Shown here piece after piece: positions 1-7,816 of a stretch of 62,802 bases of DNA (within the stretch, counting starts at the first letter, position 1; each line of letters starts with the position of its first letter). Source of the DNA: a virus. The position numbers and the translations under genes were made by a program. The notes beneath the pieces were generated by a model. That model was not told where the DNA came from, made no database searches, and saw only the letters and a list, made by a program, of their open reading frames with translations. The DNA lies in IMG/VR virus record IMGVR_UViG_3300042301_004325, positions 1-62,802 of that record; one strand, given 5' to 3'.

Positions 1-180
1 TATAATTAATATAGTAAAACTATTTAACTTTTTAAATAGTATTGTATATTTATAGTAGAACTTATTTTTCTCACAGTTAGAAATTAGTTAATCAGTAATC
101 CAAGTGATACGTAAAGATTAAGATGAGATCAACCAAAACAAATTGTCACTTTCCTATCTAACGGTGGGGAATTTTTTTAT

Positions 181-200
181 GCTTTATAATATTATAAAGC
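181..200. repeat. Perfect 20-bp palindrome
   Basis: GCTTTATAAT is followed directly by its exact reverse complement ATTATAAAGC. It could bind a dimeric repressor or form a cruciform; there is no loop and no T-run, so it is a poor terminator. Confidence 0.75.
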
Positions 201-399
201 GTATTGGAGTCCACCCTCTGCAAGAAGTTGTCCCCCTCTTGAACCCGTCGTCGGAATTACCATAGACAATACAAAGGTACAAATAATAAATGACATGGCC
301 AAATGTTTCCCCATATATTTTATATAACTTATTAAGATGACATACTGACAAAGGGTGGGGTGTGGATAACTATATAACCCCCCTCTCTAGTTTGGCATA

Positions 400-434
400 C
401 CCCCTCCCCCTTAATTAGTACTCCCCCCTCCCCC
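400..434 (-). other. Potential G-quadruplex (C-tracts on plus strand)
   Basis: The plus strand has C5-T-C5, a 12-nt spacer, then C6-T-C5, with another C6 at 378-383. The minus strand therefore carries four G-runs of 5-6, the pattern of an intramolecular G-quadruplex. This is striking in such an AT-rich genome. Confidence 0.5.
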
Positions 435-543
435 GTATCCTCCCTCTTATATGACACATTGTCAGGGTCAAAAGGGGGGTCAATCCCCTTTATCAAGTGT
501 ATATTATAAAAAACTAAATATGGGGGTATATACTTAAAAAATA

Positions 544-565
544 TTTCTGGAAAATTTTTCAGAAA
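544..565. promoter_or_regulatory. Operator-like near-palindrome before the first gene
   Basis: TTTCTG...CAGAAA forms a 22-nt inverted repeat with one mismatched pair, 7 nt upstream of the TATTTATA box at 573. A degenerate copy (TTTCTGGAAA) lies at the same position before the box at 1175. Confidence 0.4.
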
Positions 566-572
566 ATCGGGG

Positions 573-580
573 TATTTATA
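573..580 (+). promoter_or_regulatory. TATTTATA promoter box
   Basis: Ends 16 nt before the start at 597. It is one of about 30 such boxes in the window, nearly all on the coding strand just before a gene or gene cluster. Confidence 0.55.
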
Positions 581-596
581 TATAAATTAAAATATT

Positions 597-1046
597 ATGA
601 AAAGAATTATAAAATTAACAGAGTCTGATTTGGCACGTATTGTTAGACGTGTAATTAATGAACAAGACGAAAAAGACGTATATTCGGATCTTTATGGTAA
701 AACGGTAACTTTTAAATCAATAGAAATGAGTGGTGTAGTTATAAAAGGGATTATTAAAGGGGTTAGTACTCAAGGAGACGGAATAGATATAAAACTAAAA
801 GAATCAATAACCGATGGTGATACTGATGGGTTATCTTTTGACGAGAATAATAATGACTATTTTGGAAATTTAAATTACGATTGCTCCACAAAAACATTTT
901 ATATTAAATTAGAAGGAAAACGAAAAGACTACAAGTTTAGTAAATTCACTTGTAAAGGTTTATCTGATGTTTTATCTCAAAGATACCCATGTGCAACTGA
1001 TTTCAGTATGAATAGTGATTTTGATGTCCCAAATAATTTGGCATAA
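597..1046 (+). CDS. Leader-bearing putative internal head protein
   Basis: A 149-aa protein of unknown function. Residues 1-22 are a clear copy of the leader that recurs across the window: K-I-I-x-L-T-E-S-D-L, then a basic amphipathic helix, ending I20-N-E22 before Q23. By analogy with T4 capsid-targeting sequences, the leader should direct the protein into the prohead and be removed after E22 by the gp21-like protease encoded at 59898. The rest is a small, mixed charged domain with two cysteines near the end and no recognised family. A TATTTATA box lies 16 nt upstream and a terminator follows at 1068, so it is probably a single-gene transcript. Confidence 0.75.
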   Translation: MKRIIKLTESDLARIVRRVINEQDEKDVYSDLYGKTVTFKSIEMSGVVIKGIIKGVSTQGDGIDIKLKESITDGDTDGLSFDENNNDYFGNLNYDCSTKTFYIKLEGKRKDYKFSKFTCKGLSDVLSQRYPCATDFSMNSDFDVPNNLA

Positions 1047-1067
1047 ATTTTCAAAATACTTTATATC

Positions 1068-1096
1068 AACCCCATCCCAACAGGTGGGGTTTTTTA
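1068..1096 (+). terminator. Rho-independent terminator
   Basis: AACCCCA pairs with TGGGGTT, followed by a T-run. The same hairpin sequence recurs at 2812. Confidence 0.8.
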
Positions 1097-1174
1097 TTTC
1101 CCAAAAATTCCTGTAAAACTATAAAGGGGTAAAATCACAAAAAAAATTTCTGGAAAAAATTTACAAAAATGGAG

Positions 1175-1180
1175 TATTTA
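1175..1180 (+). promoter_or_regulatory. TATTTA promoter box
   Basis: Ends 26 nt before the start at 1207. About 40 nt around and upstream of it (1143-1182) align without gaps to 541-580. Confidence 0.45.
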
Positions 1181-1206
1181 ACTATCATTATTAAAAAATC
1201 AAAACT

Positions 1207-1629
1207 ATGAAACACTTACTAATTTTATTTTCACTTTTAATTACCACATCAATTTTTTCACAATATTCAAAAGTTCCTGATAAAGGAATTATGTATGACT
1301 CATTAAGAAATGAAAGTTATTACAGAGATTACGGATATAGAAATATGGATATAAGTGGCATCAATACACCAGGGAAAGAATTTAACATATACGTTAAACA
1401 TCATTATAGAGGAGTGATATTATCAACAATCGGCGGAGGTGCTTTAGGTGTAAGTTCTATTTTATATGCTAATGGAGATCATGATGGTCTTGGGGGTTAT
1501 GTTTTGGGTGCTGGTTGTATCTTATCTTTAATTGGTGGGATATACATATTGGAAGCCCCAATTCATATTAAACGAGCATCCCTCTTAATGGATCAGAACG
1601 GTGTTGGGGTAATTATAAATTTGGATTAA
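1207..1629 (+). CDS. Secreted/membrane protein, unknown function
   Basis: A 140-aa protein. Residues 1-18 form a signal peptide ending in IFS, and the mature protein would start at Gln19, following the Bacteroidetes rule that Gln follows signal peptidase I cleavage. Two Gly-rich hydrophobic stretches at about residues 75-90 and 97-115 could be transmembrane segments, so the protein may sit in the cell envelope. No family is recognised. Unlike its neighbours it has no prohead leader. A terminator directly follows it. Confidence 0.75.
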   Translation: MKHLLILFSLLITTSIFSQYSKVPDKGIMYDSLRNESYYRDYGYRNMDISGINTPGKEFNIYVKHHYRGVILSTIGGGALGVSSILYANGDHDGLGGYVLGAGCILSLIGGIYILEAPIHIKRASLLMDQNGVGVIINLD

Positions 1630-1631
1630 TT

Positions 1632-1660
1632 AACCCCTCCAACTAAAGAGGGGTTTTTTA
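1632..1660 (+). terminator. Rho-independent terminator
   Basis: AACCCCTC pairs with GAGGGGTT, followed by six T. Confidence 0.8.
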
Positions 1661-1670
1661 TTTATACACA

Positions 1671-1677
1671 TATTTAT
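1671..1677 (+). promoter_or_regulatory. TATTTAT promoter box
   Basis: Ends 5 nt before the start at 1683, implying a leaderless or almost leaderless mRNA. Confidence 0.5.
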
Positions 1678-1682
1678 TTTAT

Positions 1683-1973
1683 ATGAAATCAATTAACGAA
1701 TATAACCTTAGACAATCTATAAAGAAAGTATTAAAAGAAGAGTTTAATTCTATTCAACTACAGGACGCATTAGATAATGTTAAAAAAATAATTAAAAATT
1801 TTGATACAATAGATTGTGATGATTATTCTGATGAAGAATATGTTAATGTTTATTGCAATCATTATAAAGATGTATCATTGGGGGACATGAATAAAATTAA
1901 AGATGCCATTGATTCTAAATTGAAATCTTTAATCTATCGTGAATTTAAAAACAAAGCTTCTTGGATGAGGTAA
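1683..1973 (+). CDS. Small leader-bearing protein
   Basis: A 96-aa protein of unknown function. The N-terminus is a variant leader with INEYNLRQSIKKVLKEE; the candidate cleavage motif is L17-K-E19. The remainder is short, charged and mostly helical with two cysteines. The start fits the very close TATTTAT box. It is probably a small internal head protein by analogy with its neighbours, but the leader is less canonical than those at 597 or 2864. Confidence 0.65.
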   Translation: MKSINEYNLRQSIKKVLKEEFNSIQLQDALDNVKKIIKNFDTIDCDDYSDEEYVNVYCNHYKDVSLGDMNKIKDAIDSKLKSLIYREFKNKASWMR

Positions 1974-2038
1974 TATTTTCTAAAAATTTTTTTCACACCG
2001 AATCACCCCCAGCCCCCTCTTTATTCTTTATATTGATA

Positions 2039-2046
2039 TATTTATA
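2039..2046 (+). promoter_or_regulatory. TATTTATA promoter box
   Basis: Ends 14 nt before the start at 2061. Confidence 0.5.
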
Positions 2047-2060
2047 AATAAAATAATATT

Positions 2061-2792
2061 ATGCAAAATTTAAACGAACACATTAATAGAATGAAACAAC
2101 TATTTGGTGCCCAACATGGTATCATTAAACCTCTTGTATCTGAACAAGATTATCCTTACGATTATGAAAAACTTCAGGATATAACTCAATATGATGATTT
2201 GATTAATAAACCAAATGACCCAACCCCACCAAAGGAAAATGATATAGTAAAAGGAAAACCAAGTCCATACAAAAAAGACGAACCTCTTTTTGGTGATGAA
2301 GGAAATGAAATGATCAATAAACCTGGTAGTGGAAGAAACATTCAATCATCTGTTGATATGACAATTAAAAACTTAACTTCAGGTAAAATTGAAAAACCAA
2401 CAAATACTTTATATGAAGATGAGGATGCGTATCAAATTTTGCAATCTAAAATAGACGACCCAACTGTAAATTTGGAATTTGATTTAAGAACATACGGATA
2501 TTTGGTATCGGCATTGGCAAAAAAAGATAACTATAGTGCGTATGATGGTATTGAAATTAGTTTTGAGTTACCTTTTGCTGTAACATCTTTGGAAGAAGCA
2601 CATAAAGATGACGGTTTAATATCTAACATTGAAAGACAAGTAAGTGGAGATAATACAAAAATCAAAATAAATGCAAAAATACCTGAATCTATGTCTGTTT
2701 TTGGAATTTGGGCAATAGGAAAAACAGATATTCCAAGCCCATTAAAGGCAGGAGAATTCAACCGAGTAGCTGTAGCGATTAGATTTCGTTAA
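2061..2792 (+). CDS. Leader-bearing protein, unknown function
   Basis: A 243-aa protein. The leader belongs to the second class seen here (LNEHINRMKQLFG), with a candidate cleavage after V26-S-E28 before Gln29. A Pro- and Lys-rich linker (about 30-95) joins it to a C-terminal domain of alternating strands (about 125-243). No family is recognised. It lies between two terminators and has its own TATTTATA box, so it is likely monocistronic. It is probably head-packaged cargo. Confidence 0.75.
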   Translation: MQNLNEHINRMKQLFGAQHGIIKPLVSEQDYPYDYEKLQDITQYDDLINKPNDPTPPKENDIVKGKPSPYKKDEPLFGDEGNEMINKPGSGRNIQSSVDMTIKNLTSGKIEKPTNTLYEDEDAYQILQSKIDDPTVNLEFDLRTYGYLVSALAKKDNYSAYDGIEISFELPFAVTSLEEAHKDDGLISNIERQVSGDNTKIKINAKIPESMSVFGIWAIGKTDIPSPLKAGEFNRVAVAIRFR

Positions 2793-2811
2793 TTTTAAAA
2801 ATAAAATTGGT

Positions 2812-2839
2812 AACCCCATCCCAACAGGTGGGGTTTTTT
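2812..2839 (+). terminator. Rho-independent terminator
   Basis: AACCCCA pairs with TGGGGTT plus a T-run; stem and loop match the terminator at 1068. Confidence 0.8.
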
Positions 2840-2850
2840 GTTTTCCAATA

Positions 2851-2857
2851 TATTTAT
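2851..2857 (+). promoter_or_regulatory. TATTTAT promoter box
   Basis: Ends 6 nt before the start at 2864. This supports 2864 over an upstream in-frame ATG at 2807 that would read through the terminator. Confidence 0.55.
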
Positions 2858-2863
2858 ATTAAT

Positions 2864-3529
2864 ATGAAAACCATTATTAGACTAACCGAATCAGATTTAA
2901 CAGATATAGTTAAACGAGTTATCAAGGAACAGTGGTGGTTGGAGTTTATTGAAGCCGGTGCGTCTGAAGGTCCCGGAATGGGTTGGGGTCCTGATATTGA
3001 TCTTGGATCTTCAGGATCTGGCGGTGATTCTGAATCATTAAAAAAGGTTAATGTTGAATTGGGTAAAGTTGAAAATTTATTAAATCTTGCAAATACCAAA
3101 AAAAATAAAATAAATTCAAGGTGTTCTATTTATACTAACATAAAAAAACCAAATGCAAATGCTGGTGAAATACAAGATTTTTTAATTGCGATTGGTCATA
3201 ACATAACAAAAGATTGGACATTTGGTGATGGTACCGCAACTGCGATTGGGACTTATTTTTATGGTGGTAGTGCTGGTATTAATTCTGTATATAAATTATG
3301 GAATAAACTAAAACAAGAAGGTTTGGATGTTGGTACAACTTCTGGTTATGGTGTTAAAATGGGTACAGCATTATCCACAAAAATAACAAAAATAATTAAC
3401 CAAAAACAAAGTGGATGTAAAACAGATTTGGATAAGGTTAATGGGATATTAAATAATTTATATGGTATTAGAAATAGGTTATGGGACTTACAAAGTAAGT
3501 ACTCACCAAAAAGTGGTTTGAGATCCTAA
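2864..3529 (+). CDS. Leader-bearing protein with Gly-rich linker
   Basis: A 221-aa protein. The leader is canonical (T-I-I-R-L-T-E-S-D-L, basic helix, I20-K-E22 then Gln23). A Gly/Ser/Pro-rich stretch at about 32-58 follows, and then a mostly helical domain that starts with a heptad-like region. There are two cysteines at about residues 85 and 182, and no recognised family. The start was moved to 2864 because the leader, the promoter box and the terminator just upstream all agree on it. Confidence 0.75.
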   Translation: MKTIIRLTESDLTDIVKRVIKEQWWLEFIEAGASEGPGMGWGPDIDLGSSGSGGDSESLKKVNVELGKVENLLNLANTKKNKINSRCSIYTNIKKPNANAGEIQDFLIAIGHNITKDWTFGDGTATAIGTYFYGGSAGINSVYKLWNKLKQEGLDVGTTSGYGVKMGTALSTKITKIINQKQSGCKTDLDKVNGILNNLYGIRNRLWDLQSKYSPKSGLRS

Positions 3530-3547
3530 AATATTTGTTTTATATTA

Positions 3548-3554
3548 TATTTAT
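3548..3554 (+). promoter_or_regulatory. TATTTAT promoter box
   Basis: Ends 6 nt before the start at 3561. Confidence 0.5.
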
Positions 3555-3560
3555 CTTTAT

Positions 3561-4346
3561 ATGAAAATCATCATCACCGAATCACAATTAAAACATTTAA
3601 CTGAAATGGATTTTAGAAATCTTGACGACATTATTAAGTTTGGTGAGTTTTCTGAATATTTTAAAAAAGAAGATTTAAAAAAAATAAATAAGTTCTTACT
3701 TCTTATTAGAAAACTTGGTGTTGTTAATATGTTTCAAGCGGGTGATTTCTTTTTAATGTCAATTCAATATTTTAAAGACTTTATGAAAATAAAATCGTAT
3801 GAAAGAGATTTTGATGAAGAGATTGTTTCTGAAATTGAAGAAATGATGCCACATATTAGTAGTATCATTATTGGTGCTGGAATTAATTTTGTTGAAAAAA
3901 GTGGAGGTGAGATTACACCAAAAAGTGTTGAAAGATCAATTAAAAGGTTGGTGTCAAGTATAATGAAATATTATATGACACAAAATCTACCAAACGTTAA
4001 TGAATCTTATGGTAAGGCAAAAAACTTCTTGAGAGATAATTTTGGATTTGATTTTTCTGGTCGCATTGAACAAATAACTTCCACATATGATGTTCCAATG
4101 TCATTTGATGATGGCATTAGTGCTGAAATGATCAGACAGTTTTTAAATTATTTCGGACCTATGTATCTTTTTGAACTTGATGGTATAAAATATCTATATC
4201 AAGATAGAGGTGACTATGAATGGTTTATTGATGAGGAGGGATATGACTATGTTGATAATGAAATCCCTGAAAAACTTGGAATTGCTGAGATGGGATTTAC
4301 ATTTTCTGATATTTTGGATATGTATTTTGAAGAAGAGGAAGAATAA
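3561..4346 (+). CDS. Leader-bearing protein, unknown function
   Basis: A 261-aa protein. It opens with the ITESQ-type short leader (K-I-I-I-T-E-S-Q-L-K-H); L13-T-E15 is the first candidate cleavage motif. The body is helical up to about residue 155. A more mixed, acidic C-terminal domain rich in Tyr, Phe and Asp then runs to a run of Glu at the end. No family is recognised. It is followed after 12 nt by the next leader gene, so the two may share a transcript. Confidence 0.7.
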   Translation: MKIIITESQLKHLTEMDFRNLDDIIKFGEFSEYFKKEDLKKINKFLLLIRKLGVVNMFQAGDFFLMSIQYFKDFMKIKSYERDFDEEIVSEIEEMMPHISSIIIGAGINFVEKSGGEITPKSVERSIKRLVSSIMKYYMTQNLPNVNESYGKAKNFLRDNFGFDFSGRIEQITSTYDVPMSFDDGISAEMIRQFLNYFGPMYLFELDGIKYLYQDRGDYEWFIDEEGYDYVDNEIPEKLGIAEMGFTFSDILDMYFEEEEE

Positions 4347-4358
4347 ATAAATTATAGT

Positions 4359-4862
4359 ATGAAAAAAATAATAAGATTAACAGAATCTGATCTGACAAAA
4401 CTTGTGGTTACCATTTTAAAAGAACAAGGTGATAAAACGTATATGGGTGAAGATACCGTATACAAATATTCCGTTATTGGAAAATACGAAAAGGACGGAA
4501 AAAAATATGATCTTGTTAGGTATTATTTTACAATAAAAGATAATACAAATGTGGAAACAGAAACAGATGAACCTGAAACAACTAAGGTTGATAAAATCTT
4601 ATTTAAATTTGAATTGATGGATGCGATCCCATTTAACGATATTAAAAAATCAGGATATGTTAAAATAAGTCCGACGACTGATATTCCCCGTGATTTAAGA
4701 AAAGATAATGTGAAAAAAACGTTTACATATTTTTATAGCGGCAGCGAGAAAGATTTGTATGGACAAAACAAAAGATATAAAATAGAAGAAGTTCAATTTG
4801 ATACAACATTTTTGGTTCCCGAAGGTTACCATTTTAATGTTGGATATTTGGATCATATGTAA
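4359..4862 (+). CDS. Leader-bearing protein, unknown function
   Basis: A 167-aa protein with a canonical leader (I-I-R-L-T-E-S-D-L) ending L20-K-E22 before Gln23. The mature part is a beta-rich domain with many Lys, Asp and Tyr and no recognised family. It probably shares a transcript with the gene at 3561, since only 12 nt separate them and there is no strong TATTTAT box in between. Confidence 0.7.
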   Translation: MKKIIRLTESDLTKLVVTILKEQGDKTYMGEDTVYKYSVIGKYEKDGKKYDLVRYYFTIKDNTNVETETDEPETTKVDKILFKFELMDAIPFNDIKKSGYVKISPTTDIPRDLRKDNVKKTFTYFYSGSEKDLYGQNKRYKIEEVQFDTTFLVPEGYHFNVGYLDHM

Positions 4863-4885
4863 TTTTTTTTTATTATTAAGGTATT

Positions 4886-5404
4886 ATGTGTAGTAATACC
4901 TTTCACCCAAATTATTTACCAAAAGTAAGTAGACCTTTTTCAAATTTAAAATATCCATTTCAATATTATCATAGATTGATAGAAGATTTCATGTCTTTTA
5001 TGTATGAAGGTATTGATTTTAGAATCATACCATATAGAGAAGGTTATGATATTTTTATTTTAAATGTTAATCCTTATAAAGAATATAACCCATTTAATTT
5101 TGATCCAAATTATAGAGTAAAGGTGGGGGAAGGGTCTAAACTTATAACCTCATTTGAATTATTTCAAACCTTTTATGCGTACATTCCTGACATTGTTCCA
5201 TATTTAAATTTTAAACTTGCGGCACACCCAAGTTGTTTTAATATGGGTGGAGCTAAATTTGACCATAATGGCGTATTTGAAGAATTCAATTTAAAAGAAT
5301 ATTACTTTAGAGAAGAAGGTATTAGACAATATCACAGTAATGAAAGATTACCTGATTATGAATCAAACATTCGTATGGTTAGATATGACGAATTTACTTG
5401 GTAG
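4886..5404 (+). CDS. Hypothetical phage protein
   Basis: A 172-aa protein rich in aromatic residues (Tyr, Phe). It has no leader and no signal peptide, and no motif I can assign. The N-terminus MCSNTFHPNYLPK is unlike its neighbours. It ends just before the promoter box of the next gene. It is probably a cytoplasmic or virion protein of unknown role. Confidence 0.65.
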   Translation: MCSNTFHPNYLPKVSRPFSNLKYPFQYYHRLIEDFMSFMYEGIDFRIIPYREGYDIFILNVNPYKEYNPFNFDPNYRVKVGEGSKLITSFELFQTFYAYIPDIVPYLNFKLAAHPSCFNMGGAKFDHNGVFEEFNLKEYYFREEGIRQYHSNERLPDYESNIRMVRYDEFTW

Positions 5405-5407
5405 ATA

Positions 5408-5415
5408 TATTTATA
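5408..5415 (+). promoter_or_regulatory. TATTTATA promoter box
   Basis: Ends 15 nt before the start at 5431 and overlaps the 5' side of an in-frame upstream ATG at 5398, which argues for the later start. Confidence 0.5.
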
Positions 5416-5430
5416 TATAAAAATATAGTT

Positions 5431-5955
5431 ATGAGAAAAATATTAATCACCGAATCAGAAAAAAAAAGAATTATAAAACTACATAATAAAAAATATTTAA
5501 CTGAAGACACTGGATGTCTTTGTTCTGATGGTACCATGAGTGACGAATGTTGCAGATCAAAATCACCAACAAAAACTGAAGTTACAGATCAAGAAAAACA
5601 AGAAATCTTAGTTAAGGCGGAAATTCTTAAAAGAAAAGAAGATGAACTAAAAACACAACAAATAGAACAAGAAAAAAAGACAAAAATAGAATCAATACAA
5701 AAACAATTAGATCAAACATACAACGATATTTTGTCAAAACCAAAAATGGATAAGTATCAACAAAAGATTTTTGATGATAGAATTAAAAATTTACAAAACG
5801 AATTGAATTCATTAAAAGGTTTACCTACCTCATCAAGTAACGAACCACAAAAAAGAACTACTGACCAAAAGGTTACTGCTTGGGTAAGTGTTGCAAGTTC
5901 TATGTTGGCTTTATTTACAACAATATCAAATAGTTTTAAAAGACAACAACAATAA
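5431..5955 (+). CDS. Leader-bearing coiled-coil protein
   Basis: A 174-aa protein. The leader is of the ITESE type (K-I-L-I-T-E-S-E-K-K), with candidate cleavage after L23-T-E25 before Asp26. Next comes a Cys-rich patch (C-L-C-S-D-G, then E-C-C-R) that might bind metal or form disulphides. A long Gln/Lys/Glu coiled coil runs from about 60 to 130, and a short hydrophobic C-terminal segment near 150-165 could associate with a membrane. Function unknown; a packaged, membrane-interacting protein is a reasonable guess. Confidence 0.7.
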   Translation: MRKILITESEKKRIIKLHNKKYLTEDTGCLCSDGTMSDECCRSKSPTKTEVTDQEKQEILVKAEILKRKEDELKTQQIEQEKKTKIESIQKQLDQTYNDILSKPKMDKYQQKIFDDRIKNLQNELNSLKGLPTSSSNEPQKRTTDQKVTAWVSVASSMLALFTTISNSFKRQQQ

Positions 5956-5958
5956 TAT

Positions 5959-6150
5959 ATGAGAAAAGTTAGAAGAAGAAAAAACCATATGAATATAATG
6001 GTTTTAAATGAAGAAAATAAAATTGAAATTGTTCATGTACCAAATCATTTGGGAGATGAATATATGAGAAAGTACGACTTGATGACCATTCAAACAAAAG
6101 ATGAAATTTATGATTTTTTATTAGATCATAATAGTTTGAAAGTTAAATGA
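5959..6150 (+). CDS. Small hypothetical protein
   Basis: A 63-aa protein with a strongly basic N-terminus (KVRRRKNH) and a small mixed domain. It starts 3 nt after the previous stop and overlaps the next gene by 4 nt, so it is translationally coupled within an operon. No family is recognised. An internal Met at residue 11 is an alternative start. Confidence 0.55.
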   Translation: MRKVRRRKNHMNIMVLNEENKIEIVHVPNHLGDEYMRKYDLMTIQTKDEIYDFLLDHNSLKVK

Positions 6151-6374
6151 AAGAACAACTCAAAAAAGTTCTAACTGTTGCTTTAGAAGAAAAATATCCT
6201 GAAGTAAAAAATATTATTATTATACCAAATGAATATATAGAAAATAAATTTGATTGTGTATTAAATATTGATTATGAGGATTTTTTAAAAATGGATGCAA
6301 CTGAATTAAAAACCTTAGTGATGGACTACGCCAAATACTTGGGGGCAAAAATTGATACAGTTGTGTTTTATTAG
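6147..6374 (+). CDS. Small hypothetical protein
   Basis: A 75-aa alpha/beta protein of unknown function. It begins with a Lys-rich helix, has one strand-like segment (N-I-I-I-I-P) and a conserved-looking acidic middle. Its ATG overlaps the stop of the preceding gene (ATGA), which supports both as real coupled genes. Confidence 0.6.
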   Translation: MKEQLKKVLTVALEEKYPEVKNIIIIPNEYIENKFDCVLNIDYEDFLKMDATELKTLVMDYAKYLGAKIDTVVFY

Positions 6375-6375
6375 G

Positions 6376-6382
6376 TATTTAT
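6376..6382 (+). promoter_or_regulatory. TATTTAT promoter box
   Basis: Ends 6 nt before the start at 6389. Confidence 0.5.
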
Positions 6383-6388
6383 CATTAT

Positions 6389-6817
6389 ATGTTTAGTGAA
6401 AAAGAAATAGAAAAAATTAATAGGTTTTTATCTGACCAAACATTTGAGTGCTCATCAACACTTATGGGTAATAGAGGTATGACATTTAATTTTGAATATC
6501 AATTTGCCATTACTGGAATTAGGCAAATGATTTCTGTTGGTGAGTGGTATGATAATGTAAAAGTGTATGTAGAAATTATTGATGTTGAAGATCAATACAA
6601 AAAATTTTACAGTATTTTAGGTAAAACCTTTGATAAAGAAAAGATCTCAAATGTATTCTTCAAAGAAGAATATACTTTTACACATAGTTTAAATGGTTGT
6701 ATAAGCGATACTTTAAAACATTTTACTTCTGACCAATTTGTAAGAATATTTTTTGATAATATCATTATATCGGACAATTTATTTGATGAAATAAAAAATA
6801 CTCAAGATACGGCTTAG
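6389..6817 (+). CDS. Hypothetical phage protein
   Basis: A 142-aa cytoplasmic-looking protein with alternating strands and helices. It has no prohead leader, signal peptide or recognisable motif. It has its own TATTTAT box and a strong terminator just downstream, so it is expressed as a single-gene unit. Function unknown. Confidence 0.65.
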   Translation: MFSEKEIEKINRFLSDQTFECSSTLMGNRGMTFNFEYQFAITGIRQMISVGEWYDNVKVYVEIIDVEDQYKKFYSILGKTFDKEKISNVFFKEEYTFTHSLNGCISDTLKHFTSDQFVRIFFDNIIISDNLFDEIKNTQDTA

Positions 6818-6841
6818 GACCGATTATTGCTATGGCAATAA

Positions 6842-6875
6842 AAACCCCCATAAGTGTCGCTACCTGTGGGGGTTT
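6842..6875 (+). terminator. Rho-independent terminator
   Basis: AAACCCCCA pairs with TGGGGGTTT around a 16-nt loop. An in-frame ATG at 6832 lies upstream of the hairpin, so that start for the next gene is unlikely. Confidence 0.75.
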
Positions 6876-6885
6876 ATTTAAAATT

Positions 6886-7299
6886 ATGATAAGTTTTAAT
6901 AAAATAGGAAATCTGAATATTGATTGGTTACATGTATATATTAGCAATCAAAAAAAAATAGGTGAAGCATACCTATATAATTTTAATAATTCTTTTGAGA
7001 TTAATAAAAATACCTATGAGATTTTATCAGAAAAAAATGAATTGTATCTAAACCCAAGTAATTGTTTTTTCATTTCTGATTTTAAAATTTATGAACCATA
7101 TAGAGGTATGGGTTATAGTAAAATTTTATTAGAAAATATTTTGAATATGACAAAAACATATAACGTAAAATATGTTTATCTTAATTGTAAAAAAAATAAT
7201 CAGATTGCTTTGAATTTGTACAAAAAATACAACTTTGAAAAATATGGGGAAAATGATATTGATTATGTTTTAATATATAAAGTCCCCGACATTATATGA
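6886..7299 (+). CDS. GNAT-family N-acetyltransferase
   Basis: A 137-aa protein with the GNAT fold. It has a central strand (F-F-I-S-D-F-K-I) followed by the acetyl-CoA pyrophosphate-binding loop Y-R-G-M-G-Y-S at about residues 72-78. The late region A-L-N-L-Y-K-K-Y-N-F-E is typical of the GNAT C-terminal motif. It should transfer an acetyl group to an unknown protein or small-molecule amine. The start at 6886 follows the terminator; the longer in-frame version would begin inside the upstream hairpin region. GNATs in phages can modify host proteins or inactivate inhibitors, but the substrate here is unknown. Confidence 0.75.
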   Translation: MISFNKIGNLNIDWLHVYISNQKKIGEAYLYNFNNSFEINKNTYEILSEKNELYLNPSNCFFISDFKIYEPYRGMGYSKILLENILNMTKTYNVKYVYLNCKKNNQIALNLYKKYNFEKYGENDIDYVLIYKVPDII

Positions 7300-7308
7300 G
7301 GGGGACTT
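7280..7308. terminator. Hairpin between convergent genes
   Basis: AAGTCCCC pairs with GGGGACTT around a 13-nt loop between the GNAT and FKBP genes. It lacks a good T-run on either side, so it is a weaker call. Confidence 0.5.
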
Positions 7309-7317
7309 AAATAATTA

Positions 7318-7743
7318 TTATTCAATATCAATAACCTCTAAATCAAAAATTAATTTTTTTCCGGCTAACGGATGATTTGCGTCTAAAATAACAACCTCAT
7401 CTTTTATTTCTTTAACCACAAAGTTAATTGGACCCATTTGAGTTTCTGCTTGTAATCCCATACCTACCTCAACTTCACCAGGCATTTGCTCTTTTGGAAC
7501 TTCTTGAACCATGTAATCATTATAATCTCCATACGCATCTTCAGGTAAGATCTCAACAGTTTTTTTATCACCAATTGACATATCATGTAAACCACTTTCA
7601 AATCCTTTGATTAGTTGACCTTGACCCAACGTTGCCTTTAAAGGTTCCCTACCTTCAACCATAGAAGAATCAAAAATACTACCATCTTCTAATCTTCCTG
7701 TGTAATTAACAGACACAGTACTGTTTGTTTCTACTTTTTTCAT
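7318..7743 (-). CDS. SlyD-like FKBP peptidyl-prolyl isomerase
   Basis: A 141-aa protein. The FKBP start V-N-Y-T-G-R-L-E-D-G-S-I-F-D-S-S and the loop L-I-K-G-F-E-S-G-L-H-D-M-S-I-G-D are clear. The flap is replaced by an insert between about residues 70 and 115, as in SlyD-type two-domain FKBPs. It catalyses cis-trans isomerisation of Xaa-Pro bonds and usually has chaperone activity. The His/Cys-rich metal-binding tail of E. coli SlyD is absent. It is cytoplasmic, with no signal peptide. It may help fold phage or host proteins, and lies on the minus strand between plus-strand virion-type genes. Confidence 0.9.
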   Translation of the reverse strand: MKKVETNSTVSVNYTGRLEDGSIFDSSMVEGREPLKATLGQGQLIKGFESGLHDMSIGDKKTVEILPEDAYGDYNDYMVQEVPKEQMPGEVEVGMGLQAETQMGPINFVVKEIKDEVVILDANHPLAGKKLIFDLEVIDIE

Positions 7744-7804
7744 AAAATAATTTTTTTTATAATTATAGAAAAATTTTGACGTATTGTAAAACTATTTATG
7801 AAAA

Positions 7805-7812
7805 TATTTATA
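7805..7812 (+). promoter_or_regulatory. TATTTATA promoter box
   Basis: Ends 4 nt before the start at 7817. A second TATTTAT lies just upstream at about 7793. Confidence 0.5.
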
Positions 7813-7816
7813 AATT

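Larger units (their letters stand above)
1..596. other. Non-coding region with C-tracts and a palindrome
   Basis: No convincing gene lies in the first 596 bases. The region holds a perfect palindrome at 181-200, a set of C-tracts between 378 and 434, and a near-palindrome at 544-565 just ahead of the first promoter box. It is the longest gene-free stretch in the window. It could be a regulatory region, an unrecognised RNA gene or a replication or packaging site; the sequence does not decide between these. Confidence 0.7.
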
